A DNA stretch of 64,000 nucleotides from Roseovarius bejariae (lineage in GTDB: Bacteria; Pseudomonadota; Alphaproteobacteria; Rhodobacterales; Rhodobacteraceae). Positions 46,096-55,965 of the stretch are shown in pieces. A model generated the notes under the pieces. The model had not been told where the DNA came from. It worked only from the letters and a program-made list of their open reading frames with translations, and made no database searches. The DNA is taken from assembly GCF_009669325.1 (NCBI RefSeq), contig NZ_SZWE01000001.1, positions 1,302,402 through 1,366,401 of the forward strand. The letters run 5' to 3'. The translations under genes were made by a program, and so were the position numbers. Positions within the stretch are counted from its first letter, which is position 1. Every line of letters starts with the position of its first letter.

Positions 46096-48552
46096 ATGAC
46101 CACATGCCTGCCCATCCATGATGCGATCGCCCCCCTTCTGGACGCCCTCAAAAGCCGCGGGCGTGCCGTCCTGCAGGCCCCCCCGGGCGCGGGTAAGACC
46201 ACCGTGGTCCCCTTGGAAATCCTGTCCGCGAAATTAACCAGGGGCCGTATCCTCATGTTGGAGCCCCGCAGGCTGGCCGCGCGGGCCGCCGCCGAGCGAA
46301 TGGCACAAACTCTTGGCGAGACACCGGGCAAGACCGTGGGGTACCGGGTGCGGGGCGAGGCCAAGGTTTCGAAATCCACCCGTATCGAGGTGGTGACCGA
46401 AGGTATCCTGACGCGCATGTTGCAATCCGACCCCGAGCTATCGGGCATCGGCGCGGTGATCTTCGACGAGTTTCACGAACGCTCCCTCAATGCCGATCTG
46501 GGTCTGGCCCTATGCCTTGAGGTCGCCGGCGCCCTGCGCGATGACCTGATCCTGCTGGCCATGTCGGCAACGCTGGATGCCGCCCCGGTCGCGGCCCTGA
46601 TGGGCGATGCCCCCGTGATCACCTCGCAGGGGCGCAGTTATCCCGTCGAAACCCGCTGGCTTGATCGCCCCGTCCCCAAGCAACGCCGGTATGAGGAGGC
46701 CGTGGCGGATCTGGTCCTAAAGGCCATCCCGGAAACCGAAGGTGGCGTTCTGGTCTTCCTGCCTGGAGAGGGCGAAATCCGCCGGGTCGAAGGCCTGTTG
46801 CAAGGTCGTTTGCCTCCCGATTGCCACTTGCGGCCGCTCTTCGGGGCCATGGAGTTTGCCAAGCAGCGCGCGGCCATTGCCCCCAGCGACAGTGGGCGCA
46901 AGATCGTTTTGGCGACATCCATTGCCGAGACCTCTTTGACAATCCAGGACATTCGCGTTGTCGTTGACGGAGGCCGGGCGCGCCGGGCACGTTTCGATCC
47001 GGGATCGGGCATGTCGCGCCTTGTGACCGAAAAGGTCACCCGCGCCGAGGCCACACAGCGCGCGGGCCGGGCCGGGCGCGTGGCTGAAGGAACCTGCTTT
47101 CGCTTATGGACCAAGGGCGAGGAAGGCGTGCTTCTGGCCTATCCACCCGCCGAGATCGAGGCCGCTGACCTGGCTGGTCTTTCGCTTGAACTGGCGCTTT
47201 GGGGGGCCGCGCCCGATGATCTGGCTTTTCTCACCCCGCCCAACCCCGGCGCCTATGCCGAAGCGCAAGCCCTGTTGCGGATGCTTGGCGCGCTTGACGA
47301 TCAAAACCGGATTACCGGGCACGGCAAAACGCTGGCTGCCCTTCCACTGCATCCACGACTGGCGCATATGCTGGCCGTGGCGGGGCCCGAGGCCGCGCCG
47401 TTGGCGTCCCTGATGGCGGATCGTGACCCCCTGTCACGCGGGGCCCCTGTGGATTTGTCGCTACGCCTGTCCGCCTTGCGCGACCCACGTGCCTATGCAG
47501 ACAGGCACCCCTGGCCCGCGAACCGGGGAGCGATCGAACGTATCCGCGCCGAGGCAAAACGCCTGCGTGCACAGGCGAAGAAGGCGGATACCAAAGGGTT
47601 GAGCGATGCCAGCATGGCCGCGCTTGCCTATCCCGACCGCGTCGGCCTCAGACGCAAGGGATCAGACCCGCGTTTCATCCTGTCCGGTGGCAAGGGCGCG
47701 ATCCTGCCGCAGGAGGACGATCTGGCCGCCGCGCGCCTGATCGTCGCCACAGACCTTGATGGCAACCCGCGCGAGGCTCGTATCAGGCAGGCGGTGCAAA
47801 TCTCAGAAGCCGAAGTGCGTGACCTCTTCGGCGGTCAAATCGAATGGACCGAGCGCTGCGCATGGGACAAGCGCGACCGTCGTGTCGTCGCCCGACGTCA
47901 AGAATGTTTCGGGCAGGTCATTCTGGATGACCGTGTCTGGAAAGACGCCCCCCAAGACCAGATCGCCCTCGCCATGCTGGAGGGGGTGCGTGATCTTGGC
48001 CTGAACTGGTCGGATGCCGCCCGCCGCTTCGTGGCCCGGGTCGAGTTGGTTCGGGACGGCGACGATACCCTCCCTGACATGCGCGAGGCGGCCTTGCTTG
48101 ATGGCTTGGAGGATTGGCTTTTGCCGCATCTGGCCGGGGTGAAAACCGCGCAGGATTGGAAGAGTTTCGACATGCTGGAGGCCCTGCGGGCCCGCCTGAC
48201 CTGGGATCAGATGCAAAGGGTGGATGCCGCCGCACCCGCCCATTTCACGACCCCCTTGGGCCGCAAAATTCCGATCGACTATGGGGGAGAGACACCCGAA
48301 ATATCGCTGCGTCTGCAAGAGATGTTCGGCCAAACATCTCATCCCATGGTTGGTCGGGCACCATTACGGGTGACGCTGCTTTCCCCCGCCGGGCGGCCCG
48401 TACAGACGACCATGGATATTCCCGGATTCTGGGCCAATTCCTACGCTGACGTGCGCAAGGACATGCGCGGGCGTTACCCCAAGCACCCATGGCCGGAAGA
48501 CCCGACCGAGGCCGACCCGACGCTTCGGGCCAAGCCACGCAAGGGGCGGTAA
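46096..48552 (+). CDS. hrpB: ATP-dependent helicase HrpB
   Basis: HrpB is a DEAH-box-like ATPase of the SF2 group. The protein is 818 residues: Walker A QAPPGAGKTTVVPLEIL near the N-terminus, DEFH in AVIFDEFHERSLNADL, SAT in LAMSATLDAAPV, motif V/VI in ETSLTIQDIRVVVDGG and TQRAGRAGRVAEGTCFRLW, and a C-terminal HrpB-specific region with FWANSYADVRKDMRGRYPKH. It probably acts on RNA or RNP, exact role unclear. Upstream ATGs at 46060 and 46078 give 12 or 6 extra residues; I prefer 46096, which has an AAGGA nearby. Confidence 0.92.
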   Translation: MTTCLPIHDAIAPLLDALKSRGRAVLQAPPGAGKTTVVPLEILSAKLTRGRILMLEPRRLAARAAAERMAQTLGETPGKTVGYRVRGEAKVSKSTRIEVVTEGILTRMLQSDPELSGIGAVIFDEFHERSLNADLGLALCLEVAGALRDDLILLAMSATLDAAPVAALMGDAPVITSQGRSYPVETRWLDRPVPKQRRYEEAVADLVLKAIPETEGGVLVFLPGEGEIRRVEGLLQGRLPPDCHLRPLFGAMEFAKQRAAIAPSDSGRKIVLATSIAETSLTIQDIRVVVDGGRARRARFDPGSGMSRLVTEKVTRAEATQRAGRAGRVAEGTCFRLWTKGEEGVLLAYPPAEIEAADLAGLSLELALWGAAPDDLAFLTPPNPGAYAEAQALLRMLGALDDQNRITGHGKTLAALPLHPRLAHMLAVAGPEAAPLASLMADRDPLSRGAPVDLSLRLSALRDPRAYADRHPWPANRGAIERIRAEAKRLRAQAKKADTKGLSDASMAALAYPDRVGLRRKGSDPRFILSGGKGAILPQEDDLAAARLIVATDLDGNPREARIRQAVQISEAEVRDLFGGQIEWTERCAWDKRDRRVVARRQECFGQVILDDRVWKDAPQDQIALAMLEGVRDLGLNWSDAARRFVARVELVRDGDDTLPDMREAALLDGLEDWLLPHLAGVKTAQDWKSFDMLEALRARLTWDQMQRVDAAAPAHFTTPLGRKIPIDYGGETPEISLRLQEMFGQTSHPMVGRAPLRVTLLSPAGRPVQTTMDIPGFWANSYADVRKDMRGRYPKHPWPEDPTEADPTLRAKPRKGR

Positions 48553-48627
48553 TTTGCATTTCCCAAGTTCTCCCATATATTGTTTGCATAACAGATAATT
48601 AACTCTGAGCAGGCTAAAGCACTTCGC

Positions 48628-49086
48628 ATGACTGAAGGTATCAAAAGAGCATGGACCGAAATGGTCCAACCATTGCTGCGACGTCCGCCTGAATGTCAGG
48701 TTGCGGCGCTTTGTGTCCGTGACGGGCAGTCCGGGCCGGAGGTTCTGGTCGTGACCAGCCGCGGTTCGGGTCGCTGGGTCATTCCCAAGGGCTGGCTGAT
48801 GGAAGGAAAGACTGCCGCCGAGGCGGCGCAACTGGAAGCCTGGGAAGAGGCCGGTGTTAAATCGGCTGCCTGTGATGGTGAGCCGATTGGCCACTACTCC
48901 TATGACAAACGCCTTGATGATGGCTATGTCACGCCGGTCGAGGTGCAGGTTTACCGGATGACGGTGACCGAAACCGCCGACATCTTTCCCGAAGCGCGGG
49001 AGCGTAACCGCCGGTGGATTTCCCCCTCGAAGGCCGCGGAACTGGTTGACGAGCCCAGCCTTCAGGCAATTTTTCGGCAGATGTAA
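48628..49086 (+). CDS. NUDIX hydrolase
   Basis: The protein is 152 residues. The Nudix box GWLMEGKTAAEAAQLEAWEE followed by AGVKS fits G-x5-E-x7-x-E-x-x-EE-x-G-V, except that the usual Arg of REUxEExGU is Leu (QLEAWEEAGV). The following segment has the family's YSYDKRL and PVEVQVYRM. Such enzymes cleave nucleoside diphosphate linked to a moiety X, or diphosphoinositol phosphates; substrate unknown. The gene is single. Confidence 0.88.
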   Translation: MTEGIKRAWTEMVQPLLRRPPECQVAALCVRDGQSGPEVLVVTSRGSGRWVIPKGWLMEGKTAAEAAQLEAWEEAGVKSAACDGEPIGHYSYDKRLDDGYVTPVEVQVYRMTVTETADIFPEARERNRRWISPSKAAELVDEPSLQAIFRQM

Positions 49087-49229
49087 CAGTTATGTAACGG
49101 TTTCATGACGACCGTGCATTGCTAAAAACCACCAGACCAACTAGCGGTGTGAGCCACAACGTATCGCGATATTTGTGCATTGCATTTATCGCGTAACGCT
49201 TTGGACGTGCTAGACGGGAGGGTGGCGCC

Positions 49230-50711
49230 GTGGCCGAGACGCCGGAAACGAACCAGTGGAAGACGCTGGACAAGGACCTCAACCGCATTTCACAAGTCGA
49301 ATACGCGACATCCTATGTCTCGCGACCGCTGGTTGGCATGGGGCTGGCGCTATTCTTCATGGTCATCGCGGGCATCGGGGCCGCACTGTTCTTCGGTACC
49401 TACCCCAGCAATATGGTCGTCGTCGCGGCGGCCGTTTTTGGCGCGTACATGGCGCTGAACATCGGGGCCAACGATGTGGCGAACAACATGGGGCCTGCGG
49501 TGGGGGCAAATGCCCTGACGATGGGCGGTGCCATCCTGATCGCCGCCATCTGCGAATCCGCCGGCGCGCTTTTGGCCGGTGGTGATGTTGTCTCAACCAT
49601 TTCCAAGGGGATCATCGACCCCGACAGCGTAGCCGAGGCGCGGGTATTTATCGGCGCCATGATGGCCGCCCTGATCTCGGCGGCGCTATGGGTCAACCTT
49701 GCAACGAAGATCGGTGCGCCGGTCTCGACCACCCACTCGGTCGTGGGCGGTGTGATGGGCGCGGGGATCGCCGCCGCCGGGTTCACCGCAGTCAGTTGGC
49801 CCACCATGGGCAAGATCGCGGCCAGCTGGGTGATTTCGCCCGTTCTGGGTGGTCTGATCGCGGCCCTTTTCCTTGCCCTCATAAAATCCCGCATCATTTA
49901 TCGTGAGGACAAGATCGCCGCGGCGCGCACCTGGGTACCGATCCTAGTGGGCATCATGGCCGGGGCCTTTGCATCTTATCTTGCCCTTAAAGGGTTGAAG
50001 CGGATCATCAAGATCGACCTGCAAACCGCCCTTCTGGTCGGACTGGTCCTCGGGATCGGTGTCTGGGCTCTGACGCGGCCCCTGATCCGGCGGCAATCGG
50101 AGGGAATGGAAAACCGCAACAAATCACTAAAGGCCCTGTTCGGCTTGCCACTTGTCTTCTCGGCGGCGCTCTTATCCTTTGCGCATGGGGCAAATGACGT
50201 GGCCAATGCGGTCGGCCCTCTGGCCGCTATCGTTCACGCCAGCGAATTCGGCGCAGCCGCCGGCAAGGTGGCCATCCCGATGTGGGTCATGGTGATCGGG
50301 GCGTTCGGCATTTCATTCGGCCTGTTCCTGTTCGGGCCCAAGCTTATTCGCATGGTCGGTAGCCAGATCACCAAGCTGAACCCGATGCGCGCCTATTGCG
50401 TGGCGCTTTCCGCCGCGATCACGGTGATCGTCGCCTCGTGGCTGGGCCTGCCGGTGAGTTCCACACATATCGCCGTGGGCGGGGTCTTTGGCGTGGGGTT
50501 CTTCCGCGAATGGCACATGGAGCGGAGATTGCGCAACGGCCGTCAGGCCGCCGGAAAACCCAAGGCGCTTCCGGCCGAGGAACGCCGCCGCCGCAAGCTT
50601 GTCCGGCGCAGCCACTTCATGACGATTGTCGCCGCATGGGTGATCACCGTTCCCGCTGCCGCGATCATGTCAGCCATCATATTCTACCTTGTGAACAGCG
50701 TGATTGCCTGA
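49230..50711 (+). CDS. pitA: PiT-family inorganic phosphate transporter
   Basis: The protein is 493 residues with about ten to eleven membrane segments. The two PiT signatures are present in each half: NIGANDVANNMGPAVGANAL and FAHGANDVANAVGPLAAIVH. PiT carriers take up metal-phosphate with protons, or sodium. The start is GTG at 49230 with a GGGAGGG ribosome site. A cytoplasmic basic stretch KPKALPAEERRRRKLVRRSH lies before the last segment. No PhoU-like gene precedes it, although pit is often paired with it. It is convergent with gnd, stops nine bases apart. Confidence 0.93.
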   Translation: MAETPETNQWKTLDKDLNRISQVEYATSYVSRPLVGMGLALFFMVIAGIGAALFFGTYPSNMVVVAAAVFGAYMALNIGANDVANNMGPAVGANALTMGGAILIAAICESAGALLAGGDVVSTISKGIIDPDSVAEARVFIGAMMAALISAALWVNLATKIGAPVSTTHSVVGGVMGAGIAAAGFTAVSWPTMGKIAASWVISPVLGGLIAALFLALIKSRIIYREDKIAAARTWVPILVGIMAGAFASYLALKGLKRIIKIDLQTALLVGLVLGIGVWALTRPLIRRQSEGMENRNKSLKALFGLPLVFSAALLSFAHGANDVANAVGPLAAIVHASEFGAAAGKVAIPMWVMVIGAFGISFGLFLFGPKLIRMVGSQITKLNPMRAYCVALSAAITVIVASWLGLPVSSTHIAVGGVFGVGFFREWHMERRLRNGRQAAGKPKALPAEERRRRKLVRRSHFMTIVAAWVITVPAAAIMSAIIFYLVNSVIA

Positions 50712-50720
50712 GGGCGCCGC

Positions 50721-52121
50721 TCAATCCCACCACGGGCCGTGATGCTTGCCCTCTTGCCCGAGGCGTTCAAAGCCGTGATAGCCGAAGAAATCCCGCTGTG
50801 CCTGAATGATATTGGCCGTGCCATGGCCTTGCCGCATGGTGTCGTACCACGCGAGTGCCGCTGAAAGCGCCGGCACGGCATGGCCCCCTTTCACCGCCCC
50901 TGACACGACCTCGCGCAGCGCGGGGATACTACTTGCAAGCAACTGGGCAAAACGCGGTGCAAGGATCAACTGCCCGGCGGGCAGCTCTCCCTGAAACGCT
51001 TCGGATATGTCATCAAGAAGCGCCGAGCGAATGATGCAGCCCGCGCGCCAAATCTCGGCGATCCGGGAGAAATCCAAGGGCCAGTCGTACTCCTGCGCCG
51101 CCGCATCCAGAATGCGAAACCCCTGCGCATAGGCAAGGATACGCGCCGCCAGAAAGGCATCGGCCAAGGTTTCCCGCGACAGGTCGAGCGCAAGACAGGT
51201 CCCGCCCAGAATTTCTTCGGCGGCTTGGCGGGTTGCCTTTTCCGATGACCAGCTTCGCGCACCGACGGCGGCCTCGATCGTGTTGGCCGCCTGCCCCATA
51301 CGGACGGCCTCGACCACGGTCCAGCGTCCCGTGCCCTTCTGGCCGGCGGCGTCCTTGATCACGTCCACCATGGGGTGGCCTGTTTCCGGGTCGTCGTATT
51401 GCAGGGCCTTGCCCGTGATCTCCACAAGATAGGATCTGAGGGCGCCTTCGTTCCATTGCTCGAAAATCTTGCCAATCTCCGCAGGCGCAAGCGCCTTGCC
51501 ATGGCGCATCAAGCCGTAAACCTCGGCGATCATCTGCATGTCGGCATATTCGATACCGTTATGCACTGTCTTGACGAAATGCCCGGCGCCATCCGGCCCA
51601 AGGTGATCGACACAGGGGTCACCCTCGAACCTAGCTGCGATCTCACGCAGGATCGGGCGCAATTGCTGCCAACTGTGCGCACTACCCCCGACCATCATCG
51701 AGGGGCCGAACCGTGCGCCTTTCTCACCGCCCGAGACCCCCATGCCGACGAAATGAATGTCGTGCTCGTTCAGAGTGGCGGCGCGGCGCCGGGTATCGTG
51801 GAAATTCGCGTTGCCGCCGTCGATGATCGTATCCCCCGGCGCCAACAAAGGCGTCACCGCCTCGATCATTGCATCCATTGGCGCGCCCGAGGGGATCATG
51901 AACAGGATGACTCGGGGCGTGACCAATCCTTGAACGAAATTTTCCAGCGTATCATGCGGATGGATCCGGGCACCAAGCACGCCCGCATCCTCGACAAAGG
52001 GGCCGATCCACTCGACCTCGCGGTTGGTCACCGCCACGTCAAACCCATGCTCGGCCATGTTCAACGCAAGCGCGCTGCCCATGGTGCCCAGCCCATAAAC
52101 CCCGATTTGTGCGTTTGGCAT
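50721..52121 (-). CDS. gnd: 6-phosphogluconate dehydrogenase (decarboxylating)
   Basis: The enzyme makes ribulose 5-phosphate, CO2 and NADPH from 6-phosphogluconate. The protein is 466 residues, long (dimeric) class. Rossmann motif IGVYGLGTMGSALALNMAEHG is at about 6-26 with NREVEW after strand 2. The substrate motif GHFVKTVHNGIEYADMQMIAE contains the catalytic Lys, and the C-terminal AQRDFFGYHGFERLGQEG is typical. It is a single gene; no zwf or edd is near. Confidence 0.94.
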   Translation of the reverse strand: MPNAQIGVYGLGTMGSALALNMAEHGFDVAVTNREVEWIGPFVEDAGVLGARIHPHDTLENFVQGLVTPRVILFMIPSGAPMDAMIEAVTPLLAPGDTIIDGGNANFHDTRRRAATLNEHDIHFVGMGVSGGEKGARFGPSMMVGGSAHSWQQLRPILREIAARFEGDPCVDHLGPDGAGHFVKTVHNGIEYADMQMIAEVYGLMRHGKALAPAEIGKIFEQWNEGALRSYLVEITGKALQYDDPETGHPMVDVIKDAAGQKGTGRWTVVEAVRMGQAANTIEAAVGARSWSSEKATRQAAEEILGGTCLALDLSRETLADAFLAARILAYAQGFRILDAAAQEYDWPLDFSRIAEIWRAGCIIRSALLDDISEAFQGELPAGQLILAPRFAQLLASSIPALREVVSGAVKGGHAVPALSAALAWYDTMRQGHGTANIIQAQRDFFGYHGFERLGQEGKHHGPWWD

Positions 52122-52196
52122 ATCCGTCCCTGTTAACGATCAGGGGTCCAGCCTACTGGAATGGCTTGCAGGTGCAAGCCATCCCATACCCATGGC

Positions 52197-53123
52197 TCAA
52201 ACGCCCAAACACCACCGCATGATTGCCTTTTGCGCGTGCAGGCGGTTTTCGGCCTCGTCCCAGATCACCGAATGCTGACCATCCATCACGGCGCTTGTCG
52301 CCTCGTCTTCGCGATGCGCTGGCAGGCAGTGCATGAACAGGGCATCCGGTTTGGCTGCTGCCATCAGGTGCTCGTTTACCTGATAGGGGCGAAGCATGTT
52401 ATGACGGCGCTCTTTGGTGGATTGGCTGTCATGCATACTGACCCAGGTATCGGTGACCACCAGATCGGCACCTTCGACGGCCTTCATCGGGTCGCGCTCA
52501 ATCTGCACCGTGCTACCCTTGCTCCGCGCGAGACCGACGAATTCATCCTCGGGGTCAAGTTGCGCGGGGCCGGTGAAGGTCAGGTCGAACCCAAACTGCC
52601 CGGCGGCATGCAAGAACGAGGCGCAAACATTGTTTCCGTCCCCGGACCAGACCACCTTTTTCCCGGCAATCGGGCCGCGGTGCTCTTCGTAGGTCATGAT
52701 GTCGGCCATGATCTGGCAGGGGTGCGTGCGGTCGGTCAGGCCGTTGATCACAGGCACATCGGCATATTCCGCCATTTCCAGAAGAACCGATTCATCAAAG
52801 GTTCGGATCATGATCAGGTCGACATACCGCGACAGGACCCGCGCGGTGTCGGCAATGGTCTCGCCATGGCCCAACTGCATATCCGCGCCGGATAAAACCA
52901 TGGTCTGCCCGCCCATCTGCCGAACACCCACGTCAAAGGACACACGCGTCCGGGTCGAGGGCTTTTCGAAAATCAAAGCGACCATATGGCCATCCAGCGG
53001 CTTTTCGTCATCGAAGGTGCCGCGCGGACGGCCCTTGCGCGCATCCTTCATGGCGCGGGCATTGTCGATGATCTGCCGCAGATCGCTGGTTTCGGTCTTA
53101 TGGATATCGAGGAAACTGGTCAT
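52197..53123 (-). CDS. argF: Ornithine carbamoyltransferase
   Basis: ArgF makes citrulline from ornithine and carbamoyl phosphate in arginine synthesis. The protein is 308 residues. The carbamoyl-phosphate site STRTR is in [14 protein letters not shown], then [17 protein letters not shown] (HPCQ), and the ornithine motif [14 protein letters not shown] (HCLP). It follows argD by 33 bases on the same strand, so the two form an arginine operon. Confidence 0.96.
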   Translation of the reverse strand: MTSFLDIHKTETSDLRQIIDNARAMKDARKGRPRGTFDDEKPLDGHMVALIFEKPSTRTRVSFDVGVRQMGGQTMVLSGADMQLGHGETIADTARVLSRYVDLIMIRTFDESVLLEMAEYADVPVINGLTDRTHPCQIMADIMTYEEHRGPIAGKKVVWSGDGNNVCASFLHAAGQFGFDLTFTGPAQLDPEDEFVGLARSKGSTVQIERDPMKAVEGADLVVTDTWVSMHDSQSTKERRHNMLRPYQVNEHLMAAAKPDALFMHCLPAHREDEATSAVMDGQHSVIWDEAENRLHAQKAIMRWCLGV

Positions 53124-53156
53124 CTGTTTGTCTTTCGGTTTCGGGCCCTGACAAGG

Positions 53157-54344
53157 TCAGGCCTTTTGCATCGCTTGTTCAACTTGGGTGGCCGCGGCGT
53201 CGAGTCGGCTCAGGGCCTCCTTGATGTCGTCGTCTGAGATATTGAGCGCGGGCAGGAGCCGCACCACATTATCCGCCGCAGGAACGGTGGTGACCTGCGC
53301 CTCATAGCCGGCGGCAACCACGTCGGTATTGGCGGCCTTGCATTTCAGGCCCAGCATCAGGCCCTGCCCCCGGACGGCTTCGAACACCTCCGGATGAGAT
53401 GAAACAAGGCCCTCCAGCCCTTGGCGCAATTGCCCCGCCTTGCGGTTCACATCCTGAAGGAACGCCGGGTCGGCCACGATGTCCATCACCTTCGCACCCA
53501 CGGCACAGGCAAGGGGATTGCCCCCGTAGGTGGAGCCATGGGTACCCGCCGTCATACCGCTTGCGGCCTCTTCACTGGCCAGAACCGCACCGAGGGGGAA
53601 GCCCCCGCCGATGCCCTTGGCAACCATCATGATGTCCGGCTCGATGCCGGCCCATTCATGTGCAAACAGCTTGCCCGTACGGCCCATGCCGCATTGCACC
53701 TCGTCAAGGATCAACAGGATGCCATGTTCGTCACACAGGTCGCGCAGGCCCTTGAGGCATTGATCGGGTAAAGGCCGGATGCCCCCCTCGCCCTGCACGG
53801 GCTCGATCAGGATGGCGGCCGTGGTCTCGTTGATCGCCGCATGCAGGCCATCGTGATCGCCCCATGCCACGTGTTTGAACCCCGGCAACAATGGGCCAAA
53901 GCCCTTGGTCATCTTCTCGGACCCGGCAGCGGCAATCGCCGCGTGGGAGCGGCCATGGAACGCCCCCTCGAAGGCAATGATGTCAATGCGCTCGGGCTGA
54001 TCCTTCTCATAGAAATACTTGCGCGCCATCTTTACCGCCAACTCGCAGGACTCGGTCCCGGAGTTGGTGAAAAATACCGTATCGGCAAAGGTCGTATCGA
54101 CCAGCTTATCGGCCAGGGCCTGTTGCTGCGGAATGTCATAGAGGTTCGAGGTATGCCACAGCTTGCCCGCCTGCTCGGTCAGCGCCTCCACAAGCGCGGG
54201 GTTCGCATGGCCAAGGGCATTCACCGCGATGCCGGCCCCGAGATCCAGAAATCGGCGCCCGTCGTCCTCGATCAGCCAGCTTCCCTCGCCTTTGACGAAG
54301 GTCAAAGGCGCACGGTTATAGGTCGGAAGGACAGACGGGATCAT
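53157..54344 (-). CDS. argD: Acetylornithine/succinyldiaminopimelate aminotransferase
   Basis: ArgD transfers the amino group of glutamate to N-acetylglutamate semialdehyde (and related substrates). The protein is 395 residues, fold-type I class III. PLP contacts are NSGTESCELAVKMARKY, LILDEVQCGMGRTGKLFAHE (Asp) and MMVAKGIGGGFPLGAVLASE with the Schiff-base Lys. The ATG at 54344 is typical (MIPSVLPTYNRAPL); 15 upstream codons are open. It leads the argD-argF pair. About 260 bases lie to the divergent transporter gene. Confidence 0.94.
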   Translation of the reverse strand: MIPSVLPTYNRAPLTFVKGEGSWLIEDDGRRFLDLGAGIAVNALGHANPALVEALTEQAGKLWHTSNLYDIPQQQALADKLVDTTFADTVFFTNSGTESCELAVKMARKYFYEKDQPERIDIIAFEGAFHGRSHAAIAAAGSEKMTKGFGPLLPGFKHVAWGDHDGLHAAINETTAAILIEPVQGEGGIRPLPDQCLKGLRDLCDEHGILLILDEVQCGMGRTGKLFAHEWAGIEPDIMMVAKGIGGGFPLGAVLASEEAASGMTAGTHGSTYGGNPLACAVGAKVMDIVADPAFLQDVNRKAGQLRQGLEGLVSSHPEVFEAVRGQGLMLGLKCKAANTDVVAAGYEAQVTTVPAADNVVRLLPALNISDDDIKEALSRLDAAATQVEQAMQKA

Positions 54345-54455
54345 GGATGTATCCTTTATACAAGAAGCCCTGTGAGTGCCGCATGGCACAGGCTAAGTCA
54401 ATCATTTGGGGGTTTGGCGGCGCGACACGCGCCATTGATCAAAGAGTGAGGGACG

Positions 54456-54608
54456 TCAGGCGCGGGTGCGTCGGCGTCGGGTCTCGCAATATGTCACACG
54501 TTTGATCATGGCGGCGGTGTAGCCGGTTCCTTGCCGCAAGGGAAGCCATTTTTGACGGGTGATTTTGCGCTTGCCGAAACAGGCCAAAGGGATCACTCCA
54601 TAGGGCAT
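54456..54608 (-). CDS. Possible 50-residue basic protein overlapping the transporter start
   Basis: A 50-codon frame on the minus strand starts at 54608. Its ATG and that of the opposite-strand transporter share the sequence CATG. The predicted protein is very basic (MPYGVIPLACFGKRKITRQK, then a tail ETRRRRTRA) with no hydrophobic segment, and is not recognised. It has a plausible coding look, but the size and lack of a ribosome site make it doubtful. Confidence 0.25.
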   Translation of the reverse strand: MPYGVIPLACFGKRKITRQKWLPLRQGTGYTAAMIKRVTYCETRRRRTRA

Positions 54609-55509
54609 GTTCACACCTCGCGCCCAGAACCCAGCCCTTGCCGCCAGCTTGACAGTCCTTGCCGCAGCCTTTGCCGCGGGCACGACCCTGTTGGCAAAGG
54701 CCCTTGGTACAGGCGTTCTTGGCCCCGAGATGCACGCGCTTCAAATCAGCTTTGGCCGCTTTCTTTTTGCTTTGATTACAATAAGTTGCGCGACCGCCGT
54801 ATTGCACCCCAAGTTCACAAGGCCGCATCTGGGCCTGCACGCAGGGCGCTCGGCTCTTGGCTGGGGCGGAGTAACGCTGATGTTCGCTGCGGCAGCGTTC
54901 ATTCCGCTGTCGGATGCCACCGCCATCAGCTTTCTGAACCCGGTCTTCGGTATGCTTTTGGCCATTCCGTTGCTGGGCGAAAAGGTGGGGCCGGTCCGAT
55001 GGAGCGCGGCCTTGATCGCCCTTGCCGGGGCCGCCGTCTTGACCCGCCCCGGCGGTGAGGCGATTGAGCTTGGTGCGGTACTCGCGCTGTGTTCGGCCTT
55101 GTGCCTTGGGGCGGAGCTTATCTTGATCAAGCGCCTTTCCGGGCGGGAAGGACCGTTGCAAATCCTGTTCATAAACAATGCGATAGGCCTTCTTATTGCA
55201 GGGTTTGCCGCCAGCTTCGTCTGGCAGGCACCAACCCTTTCGCAATGGCTCGCGCTTGCCGGGATCGGCGTCCTCATGGCCGGGGCGCAGGCCTGTTTCG
55301 TCAATGCCATGGCACGCGCGGATGCAAGTTTCGTGGCCCCTTTTTTCTATGCCGCACTGGTCTTTGCCGCGATCTATGATGCGGCGGTGTTCCGGGTGGT
55401 GCCGGATGCGGTGTCGATCCTCGGGGCATGCATCATCCTGACGGGCGCGGGCCTTTTGGCATGGCGCGAAGGGCGTGTTCGCGCCCCTTTCCCTGCCCCG
55501 CGAAAGTGA
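54607..55509 (+). CDS. EamA/DMT-family transporter, second copy
   Basis: The protein is 300 residues with about ten membrane segments in two EamA halves: LTVLAAAFAAGTTLLAKALG in the first, and a repeat with ALIALAGAAVLTRPGGEAIE and LCSALCLGAELILIKRLSG in the second. Substrate unknown. The C-terminus is the basic tail WREGRVRAPFPAPRK. It is divergent from argD. It shares the family with the transporter at 503 but they are not close copies. Confidence 0.85.
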   Translation: MFTPRAQNPALAASLTVLAAAFAAGTTLLAKALGTGVLGPEMHALQISFGRFLFALITISCATAVLHPKFTRPHLGLHAGRSALGWGGVTLMFAAAAFIPLSDATAISFLNPVFGMLLAIPLLGEKVGPVRWSAALIALAGAAVLTRPGGEAIELGAVLALCSALCLGAELILIKRLSGREGPLQILFINNAIGLLIAGFAASFVWQAPTLSQWLALAGIGVLMAGAQACFVNAMARADASFVAPFFYAALVFAAIYDAAVFRVVPDAVSILGACIILTGAGLLAWREGRVRAPFPAPRK

Positions 55510-55522
55510 CGTAACGCCAGCT

Positions 55523-55552
55523 TTGACAAGCCCTTAGTGGATTTGGCTTAAT
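55523..55552 (+). promoter_or_regulatory. Candidate promoter of the membrane protein/hydroxylase pair
   Basis: TTGACA (55523-55528) and GCTTAA (55546-55551) are 17 bases apart; the upstream hexamer is perfect consensus and the downstream one weaker. It lies just after the transporter stop and 21 bases before the first codon of the next gene. Confidence 0.5.
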
Positions 55553-55572
55553 CCCGTACAAAGGGAGGGGTC

Positions 55573-55965
55573 ATGCCGCTTAGCATTCTGTTGCCAATGG
55601 TGATGTTCGGTATCGCGGGGATCGCGATACTGTTGCACCTATTGGGATGGTCGCGGCCCGCTATCTTGGCGGATGAGAAGGCGGCGGAAAATGCCTGGCT
55701 TGAGGAGTTCCCCGACGATCCGCCAAACCGAGTGGTGCTGAGCCATGACAAACATGCCGCGCTTGTGGAAACACCCAAAGGCCGGGGTATTGTCTGGCCG
55801 ATGGGCGCGGACACCACGGCGCGCTACCTTGACGGCGCCAAAATATCTATCACTCCCAAAGGCTTAGCCATCACCCTTCCAGACTACACCGCACCGCGCA
55901 TCCTCTTGACTCTAGATCGTGACGAGGCCGAGCAATGGCCACAGTTGATGGAGCGAACCGCATGA
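55573..55965 (+). CDS. Membrane-anchored protein of unknown function, partner of the hydroxylase
   Basis: The protein is 130 residues. An N-terminal membrane segment (LSILLPMVMFGIAGIAILLH) is followed by a soluble domain of about 105 residues with RVVLSHDKHAALVETPKGRG and KISITPKGLAITLPDYTAP. I do not recognise it. Its stop overlaps the start of the hydroxylase (ATGA), so the two should be made together and probably work together. A weak promoter lies just upstream. Confidence 0.7.
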   Translation: MPLSILLPMVMFGIAGIAILLHLLGWSRPAILADEKAAENAWLEEFPDDPPNRVVLSHDKHAALVETPKGRGIVWPMGADTTARYLDGAKISITPKGLAITLPDYTAPRILLTLDRDEAEQWPQLMERTA

